A DNA stretch of 64,000 nt from Rhipidocladum racemiflorum (taxonomy: Eukaryota > Streptophyta > Magnoliopsida > Poales > Poaceae), in assembly GCA_036346355.1 (NCBI GenBank), contig CM070572.1, forward strand, positions 6,393,001-6,457,000, written 5' to 3'. Of this stretch, positions 58,527-64,000 are shown piece after piece. The notes under the pieces were generated by a model. It did not search any database and was not told the DNA's origin. It saw nothing but the letters and a program-made list of their open reading frames with translations. The translations under genes were made by a program, and so were the position numbers. The number at the start of each line of letters is the position of its first letter. Position 1 is the first letter of the stretch.

Positions 58527-59702
58527 AAGTCAGACATTCCGATATTACGTCGGAAGTTCCGATGTGACCGGACATTCCGATGTGCATGCTTGCTTCAGTC
58601 CGGTGTGTGGTAGATGCATCGGAAGTTCCGATATTTTCGATCGGAAGTTCCGATACGTTGCTGATGCCTTCCAGGATGCTCTCTGGAAATATCGGAAGTT
58701 TCGATATTTGACATCGGAAGGTCCGATGTGTTCAAACCTGAAAAAGGGAACTCTCTGGAATTATCGGACATTCCGATATAGTGGATCGGAGATTCCGATG
58801 TTAAGTCGGAAGTTCCGATTTTATATCGGACAGTCCGATATGGACTTAGAAGCATTTTGTTAAGGGCTTTTCTGGGAACATCGGAAGTTCCGATATTGAC
58901 ATCGGAAGTTCCGATGCATCTTTTGTGACAGTTGAAGTGCGCTCGAGTTCTGATTGTTTGCACATATCGGACATTCCGATGTTGATATCGGAAGTTCCGA
59001 TATGCAGCTGAGTGGGTGTATAACGGCTAGTTTTTGCAAGAATCTATAAATACCCCACTCCTCTCTCATTTGAGGGTTACACACTCTATTTGGCAGAACT
59101 CTAGTGCACCTTGAGCCCTCTCTAGTCTACTTTTGAGCCCTCCCCTTTGATCTTAGGGATCATCCAAGGAGTGAGGACTAGAAGCGAGATTTGGAGCTAA
59201 GAGTGAAAAGCAAGTGTCATTCATCTCGAGCTTAAGAGTGTTCCTCCAAGATCGTTCAACGGTGTATTTGTTTCTCTTGGAGGTTGAAGGACTCCTAGAC
59301 GGCTAGGTGTCGATCGCGAGCTCCCAAGGATTGTGGGACGCCGTGAGAAGTTTGTGAAGGCCGGTTCCGCCTCCGAAAGGAAAGGAACCAATAGTGGAAC
59401 CAAGCCTCAAGTGTGACAGAGGTTTGGGAGGAAAGGGTTGGAAAAGACCCGGCTCTTTGGAGCCTCCTCAACGGAGACGTAGGATTCTCTCAAGAATCCG
59501 AACTCCGGGAACAAATCCGCGTCATTACCTTACTTTACTTAAGCTTGTTTCCTTATTTAGTTGATATAACGTTCTTAGATTGCATTCCAAGTTCTTTACT
59601 CTCAGTTATTAATTGTCTGTGTCCAAAGTCGATCGGACATTCCGAACTGGTATCGGAAGTTCCGATTATATCGGAAGTTCCGATCCAATACCGGAAGTTC
59701 CG
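58527..59702 (+). repeat. Array of imperfect palindromes TCGGAAGTTCCGA in the LTR
   Basis: About 18 copies of the 13-15-base form (T/C)CGGA-N3-TCCGA, with centres AGT, CAT, CAG, AGG or GAT. Fifteen lie between 58530 and 59003 and four between 59631 and 59701. Many come as couplets spaced by only 6-9 bases. They form two blocks either side of the TATA box. Confidence 0.92.
59045..59052 (+). promoter_or_regulatory. TATA box of the Sirevirus-like LTR
   Basis: TATAAATA followed by CCCCACTCCTCTC, placed downstream of the first palindrome block. Best core-promoter candidate for the genomic transcript. Confidence 0.65.
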
Positions 59703-59791
59703 ATACTCTTTCCGCTGCGACAAATTTAGTTTAAATTTTAAACTGCCTATTCATCCCCCCCCCCTCTAGGCAACTTTCTCATCTTTTCAAT

Positions 59792-59804
59792 TGGTATCAG
59801 AGCC
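59792..59804 (+). other. Primer binding site (tRNA-Met type)
   Basis: TGGTATCAGAGCC begins two bases after the LTR end, a perfect match to the usual plant copia primer site. Confidence 0.93.
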
Positions 59805-59838
59805 AAACCTTCTCGAAGGCTTAACCGCTTGAAGGAAC

Positions 59839-62115
59839 GTGATGGCCAACACCGGGTTGAAGGTTGTTGTGTCGGGGGAAGAAGGTAGTCCAAAGGCCGG
59901 ACTTGGAACTCCTGCAAGGACCAAGGAAGGTGACACCTCCACGTCATCGCAGGGAGCTCAAATTCCTTTTAATTATGAAAAATTGAATACTTCTTCTTCG
60001 CATTCCTATATTACTGTGCCCTCCGAGCGTGCACCATTTTTCGATGGCACGTACTATTCCGCTTGGAGGCACAAGATGAAAATGCATTTGATGTCTCTCC
60101 ATCCTAGTGTGTGGAAGATTGTGTGTACAGGTTTAGACATGCCGGAAGACGACATGGAGCTTACACCGCAACAAGAACAAAACATCCATCGTAATGCTCA
60201 AGCCGCGAGTGTTTTGCTTGGAGCATTGAGTCCCGAAGAATTCAACAAGGTTGATGGTCTAGAAGAAGCCAAAGAGATATGGGACACACTCCAAGTAGCT
60301 CACGAAGGAACATCAAGTGTGAGGGAATCAAGGATTGAGTTACTTGAAGGAAAGTTGGGGAGGTTTGTCATGAACGATGATGAAACTCCGCAACAAATGT
60401 ATGATCGCTTGATGATCCTTGTGAACAAGATCCGAGGGCTTGGAAGCAAGGACATGACGGACCACGTCGTGGTAAAGAGGATGTTGAGAGCCTTTGCTCC
60501 AAGGAATTTGACTCTCGTAACACTTATACGAGAGCGAAAAGATTTCAAAAGGCTTACTCCTAATGATGTGCTAGGGAGAATTCTATCACATGAGCTTATG
60601 AGGGAAGAAGCAAAAGAAGTGAAGAACCTTGCCAAGCAAAGCTCAAGCTCAAGACCGAAGCAAATAGCTTTGAAGGCAAGCAAAAAGGAAGAATCAACAT
60701 CAAGTGATGATGAGGAAGATGAGAGCGAAGACGAAGAAGACTTGGCTCTATTTGTGAGGAAATTCAAAAAGTTCCTCAAATATGACGGGTCAAGCAAATA
60801 CAAGAAGAACTACAATGACAAATCAAGAGGAAGAAGAAACACTAAGAGGGCTTGCTATGAGTGCGGTGAAGTTGGACACTTCATCGCCGATTGTCCAAAG
60901 AAGAAGAATAACCCAAATGAGACCAAGAAGAATGAGCCGCTCAAGAAGAACAAGACGTACAAGAAGAAGTACTCGGGGCGAGCTCACATTGGAGAAGAAT
61001 GGGATTCAAATGACTCCGACTCCGACACCGATGATGAAGGAGTCGCCACCCTCGCCATTGAAGCCACTCCACCAACAACGTCACTCTTCGGGGAATTGAG
61101 CGACAACGACTCCGACCACGACACGCCTATTTGTCTTATGGCCAAAGGGCGCAAGGTAATGGCTAAAACAAAACCCCCTAGTAGTGATAGTGAATTAGAT
61201 AGTGATGATAATGATGATGATGATGCTCTACTTTGTGATTTGAGCAAATCGGCTATTGCTAAGATTCATAAGCTATTGAAAAGAATAGATAGCCAAGAGG
61301 AGACTCTCGAGAAGCAAGAAGAGTTACTAATTTGTGAGAAGAAGAAAACTCTTGCTCTCGAGAAGATCCTCACAAAAGAAAAGGAGACTATTGAATTATT
61401 AACCAAAAAGCTTAATTTGGCTAATAATTCAATTGAAATGCTTAAGGGTTCAAATGAGTCACTTCAAGAGAATGTCATAAGTCTAGAAAACAATCTTCAA
61501 GCTCTTGAAGTGCAAAGTGAATCTCTTAATGATATTAACTCTCCAATTGTTGATTCACAATTAGCATCATTTCCTTCCACTAGCAATGGTTGCTCTCGTT
61601 GCTACAATGTCGATGTTAATGCTTGCACTACTAACTCCCAATTCGTGCAAATATTAAAAAGCGAAAACGAGAGATTAAGTGCCTTGGTAAGGTACGGTTG
61701 CATAAAGACTTATCAATCCAAGGACGCCCTATATAAGACCATAAATGGTCGAGGCAACAAAAACAAAGAAGGGCTAGGATATGATAAGCACGAATGCAAA
61801 GGAAATGACCGTGTGGTGGTGAAAGGCAAGGAATGCATCAAGTTTGTCAAAAGAAATGACAAACAACCATTGACCACCACACAAGTCATTAAGACCGGGC
61901 AAGAATCTAAGAAGCATCTTCAACATCATGCATCTCATTCTATTCACTTTGCCTCTTATATATTGAAGAAAAACCACCGTGGTAAAGTGGTTGCTCAGTT
62001 TGTCGGTGCCCACCACTCCAATGATGCAAGCAAAAAGAAGGTGTGGGTACCGAAAGTATTGATCACTAACATGCAAGGACCCAAAAGGATTTGGGTATCT
62101 AAAAACAAAGTCTAA
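59839..62115 (+). CDS. gag: Sirevirus-like Gag polyprotein
   Basis: 758 residues. It forms the virus-like particle and binds the element RNA. Residues ~55-265 match the copia gag (UBN2-type) fold: FFDGTYYSAWRHKMKMHL, AKEIWDTLQVAHEGTS, FAPRNLTLVTLIRERKDF. An acidic Ser/Asp/Glu stretch follows, then a CCHC knuckle C339-x2-C342-x4-H347-x4-C352 (CYECGEVGHFIADC) with Lys-rich flanks. The second half is typical of Sireviruses: acidic SD repeats and a long coiled coil at about 467-560 (KIHKLLKRIDSQEETLEKQE). The ATG at 59839 lies 35 bases after the primer site; a Met directly follows. The frame ends TAA at 62113. Intact, no internal stop. Confidence 0.92.
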   Translation: MMANTGLKVVVSGEEGSPKAGLGTPARTKEGDTSTSSQGAQIPFNYEKLNTSSSHSYITVPSERAPFFDGTYYSAWRHKMKMHLMSLHPSVWKIVCTGLDMPEDDMELTPQQEQNIHRNAQAASVLLGALSPEEFNKVDGLEEAKEIWDTLQVAHEGTSSVRESRIELLEGKLGRFVMNDDETPQQMYDRLMILVNKIRGLGSKDMTDHVVVKRMLRAFAPRNLTLVTLIRERKDFKRLTPNDVLGRILSHELMREEAKEVKNLAKQSSSSRPKQIALKASKKEESTSSDDEEDESEDEEDLALFVRKFKKFLKYDGSSKYKKNYNDKSRGRRNTKRACYECGEVGHFIADCPKKKNNPNETKKNEPLKKNKTYKKKYSGRAHIGEEWDSNDSDSDTDDEGVATLAIEATPPTTSLFGELSDNDSDHDTPICLMAKGRKVMAKTKPPSSDSELDSDDNDDDDALLCDLSKSAIAKIHKLLKRIDSQEETLEKQEELLICEKKKTLALEKILTKEKETIELLTKKLNLANNSIEMLKGSNESLQENVISLENNLQALEVQSESLNDINSPIVDSQLASFPSTSNGCSRCYNVDVNACTTNSQFVQILKSENERLSALVRYGCIKTYQSKDALYKTINGRGNKNKEGLGYDKHECKGNDRVVVKGKECIKFVKRNDKQPLTTTQVIKTGQESKKHLQHHASHSIHFASYILKKNHRGKVVAQFVGAHHSNDASKKKVWVPKVLITNMQGPKRIWVSKNKV

Positions 62116-62128
62116 TGTGATCTTGTAG

Positions 62129-64000
62129 GATTATACCTCCGGTGGATCAAGTTGGGTGCTTGATAGTGGTTGCACAAACCACATGACCGAAGAAAAGAAA
62201 ATGTTTTCATCTTTTGATGAAAAAGGGTCACAATATGAAAATATTGTATTTGGAGATAATGGTAAAGGTGAGGTAATGGGATTAGGTAAAATTGCTATTT
62301 CTAATGATCATTCAATATCAAATGTTCTTCTAGTTAAATCCTTAAATTACAATTTGCTATCCGTGTCGCAACTTTGCGAGATGTGTTATAATTGTCTATT
62401 TACTAATGTGGATGTGACCGTCTTTAGAAGAGACGATTCCTCAATTGCTTTGAAAGGATTTTTGAAGGGTAAGCTCTATTTGGTTGATTTCAACACAAAT
62501 AGCGCTAAACTTCAAACGTGCTTAATGGCAAAGTCTAGCATGGGTTGGTTGTGGCATCGCCGGCTAGCTCATGTTGGCATGAGGAACATCGACAAGCTTC
62601 TAAAAGGTGATCACATCATTGGACTAACGAATGTTGAGTTTGAGAAAAATAAGATTTGTAGCGCTTGTCAAGCCGGAAAGCAAGTTGGAGCGCGTCATCC
62701 CGCAAAGAATATCATGACAACGACAAAACCATTGGAGCTTCTACACATGGACCTCTTCGGACCCGTTGCTTACATAAGCATCGGAGGTAACAAATATGGT
62801 TTAGTCATTGTCGATGATTTTTCACGCTTCACGTGGGTATTCTTTTTTCAAGAGAAAAGTGAAACACAAGGGATAATCAAGAAGTTTGCAAGAAGAGCCC
62901 AAAATGAATTCGAGTTGAAGATCAAAAAGATTCGAAGCGATAATGGAAGCGAATTCAAGAATACTCAAGTCGAAGAATTCCTTGATGAAGAAGGGATCAA
63001 GCACGAGTTCTCCGCTCCATACTCACCTCAACAAAATGGAGTGGTAGAAAGGAAGAACCGGACATTAATCGAGATGGCAAGGACAATGCTTGATGAATAC
63101 AAGGTTTCCGATCAATTTTGGGCGGAAGCTGTAAACACCGCTTGTCATGCCATCAACCGATTATATCTCCACAAGATATTGAAGAAAACGGCATACGAAC
63201 TCCTCACCGGTAACAAACCAAACATTTCATATTTCAGAGTTTTTGGTAGTAAATGCTTTATCCTAAACAAGAAGCCTAAGAACTCCAAATTCGCTCCAAA
63301 GATCGATGAAGGTTTCTTGCTAGGATATGGATCAAATGCTTACGCCTATCGTGTTTTCAACAAAACTTCGGGTTGTGTTGAAATAGCGAGAGACGTGACA
63401 TTTGATGAATCTAACGGCTCTCAAGTAGAGCAAGTTGATTTAAATGTGCTAGAAAATGAGGAAGAGCCAAGCATTGCAATCAAGAAGATGGCAATAGGTG
63501 AAGTGAGGCCGCAAGAAAAGGTACACCAAGACAATTCATCTACACAAGTCGAGCCTCCTACTTCAAGCCAAAGTCAAGACATTCCTCTAGGGAGTACAAG
63601 CAAACTCGTGGAGGATGCTCAAGATGAAGACCTTGAACCAATCCAACATGTCTCTCAAATGCCACATCCGAGAGTGCATCAAAGTATCCAAAGAGACCAC
63701 CCCGTCGATAATATCCTTGGTGATATCCAAAAGGGGGTAACTACACGCTCTAGAGTAGCCAATTTTTATGAATTTTACTCTTTTGTGTCTACTTTGAAAC
63801 CTTTGAAGGTTGAAGATGCACTAAGAGATCCGGATTGGATAATGGCTATGCATGAAGAGCTTAACAACTTCGTTAGAAACAAAGTATGGTCACTAGTGGA
63901 AAGGCCTAATCAAAACGTGATTGGAACCAAATGGGTCTTCCGCAACAAACAAGACGAGAACGGAGTTGTCACAAGAAATAAAGCTCGGTTGGTAGCTCAA
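62129..64000 (+). CDS. pol: Sirevirus-like Pol polyprotein, partial (protease, integrase, start of RT)
   Basis: Open for 624 codons to the window edge, in the +1 frame relative to gag. In order: protease SSWVLDSGCTNHMT (D at 62162); GAG-pre-integrase/zinc finger with WHRRLAHVG and CSACQAGKQ (62552-62690); integrase core HMDLFGP, IRSDNGSEF and SPQQNGVVERKNRTLIE with the D,D,E residues all present; a copia C-terminal integrase part (GYGSNAYAYRVFN); a variable Ser/Glu/Gln-rich linker; then the reverse-transcriptase start (WIMAMHEELNNF, GTKWVFRNK, KARLVAQ). TAG at 62126 precedes the first codon in this frame and no ATG starts it, so expression needs frameshifting, readthrough or an RNA form not visible here, or the copy is defective at this junction. 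Confidence 0.92.

Larger units (their letters stand above)
58198..59789 (+). repeat. 5' LTR of the Sirevirus-like element
   Basis: Starts TGAAAGTGCATCTAGGCCCC and ends CTCATCTTTTCA directly before the primer site, 1592 bases. A C-run (59755-59764) and CTCTAGGCAACTTTC lie near the end, as in related grass elements. Confidence 0.85.
58198..64000 (+). mobile_element. Sirevirus-like Ty1/copia retrotransposon, 3' part outside window
   Basis: A 1.6 kb 5' LTR, perfect primer site, a 758-codon gag and an open pol (protease, GAG-pre-integrase, integrase, start of reverse transcriptase) in copia order. Long LTRs with repeated palindromes and a long gag with a coiled-coil extension point to Sirevirus (Maximus/SIRE lineage). 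The coding part has far fewer defects than the other copia copies here, so it is younger. The second LTR and target duplication cannot be checked. Confidence 0.93.

Noticed and set aside
58453..58963. Open frames on both strands within the Sirevirus-like LTR
   Set aside because: They are created by the repeated palindromes and have no protein-like composition.
58527..59003. CRISPR-like appearance of the regularly repeated palindromes
   Set aside because: Units are 13-15 bases with 6-9 or irregular spacers, inside a plant retrotransposon LTR; no cas genes and a eukaryotic context.
1..64000. tRNA, rRNA, microRNA genes or an origin of replication
   Set aside because: Nothing convincing was seen by eye; a covariance-model scan would be decisive and could not be run.

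Overview
The window is plant nuclear DNA, most probably from a grass. The supported genes have many spliceosomal introns with GT-AG or GC-AG borders and GC-rich first exons. They lie in an AT-rich background full of plant transposons: Ty1/copia elements with tRNA-Met-type primer sites, a Sirevirus-like copia element, Helitrons ending in a GCACGGGCA..CTAG tail, Stowaway, Tourist and hAT MITEs, MULEs, PIF/Harbinger, LINE and SINE. Species was not determined.

Layout. (1) 1-14.8 kb, minus strand: most of a large PHD/extended-PHD chromatin protein gene. I could join 12 exons without a phase break; the 3' end runs off the left edge. A 4.4 kb decayed copia element sits inside one intron on the opposite strand, and smaller MITEs fill other introns. 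(2) 15-23.4 kb: transposon territory with a broken PIF/Harbinger element, a Tourist-like MITE that splits a tandem repeat, an array of GAGCTCG-type repeats and a Helitron. (3) 23.5-24.4 kb, plus: an intronless GeBP/DUF573 transcription-factor gene. (4) 25.3-28.65 kb: an internally deleted copia element on the minus strand that carries two younger insertions, a miniature copia relic and a Helitron. (5) 31.0-34.3 kb, minus: a five-exon plastid-type inorganic pyrophosphatase gene. (6) 34.7-42.5 kb: Helitron, truncated LINE, decayed MULE transposase with three in-frame stops, Stowaway MITE and tandem repeats. (7) 43.4-46.0 kb, plus: a four-exon p24-delta cargo-receptor gene. (8) 48.5-50.0 kb, plus: a membrane-protein gene that looks frameshifted. 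(9) 50.8-51.8 kb, minus: a three-exon glutaredoxin-like (DUF836) gene. (10) 53.4-58.1 kb: gene debris and a long-TIR element with a hAT-like element nested in it. (11) 58.2 kb to the end: the 5' LTR, gag and most of pol of a Sirevirus-like copia element whose pol frame is open to the window edge.

The host genes are independent housekeeping or regulatory genes with no operon-like logic. I found no CRISPR array, no bacterial operon and no convincing new multi-gene system. The strongest unusual signals are the array of about 18 near-identical imperfect palindromes in the Sirevirus LTR, the readable history of nested insertions, three Gln-to-stop changes in the MULE, two GC-AG introns in neighbouring genes, and two reading-frame breaks in the membrane-protein gene.
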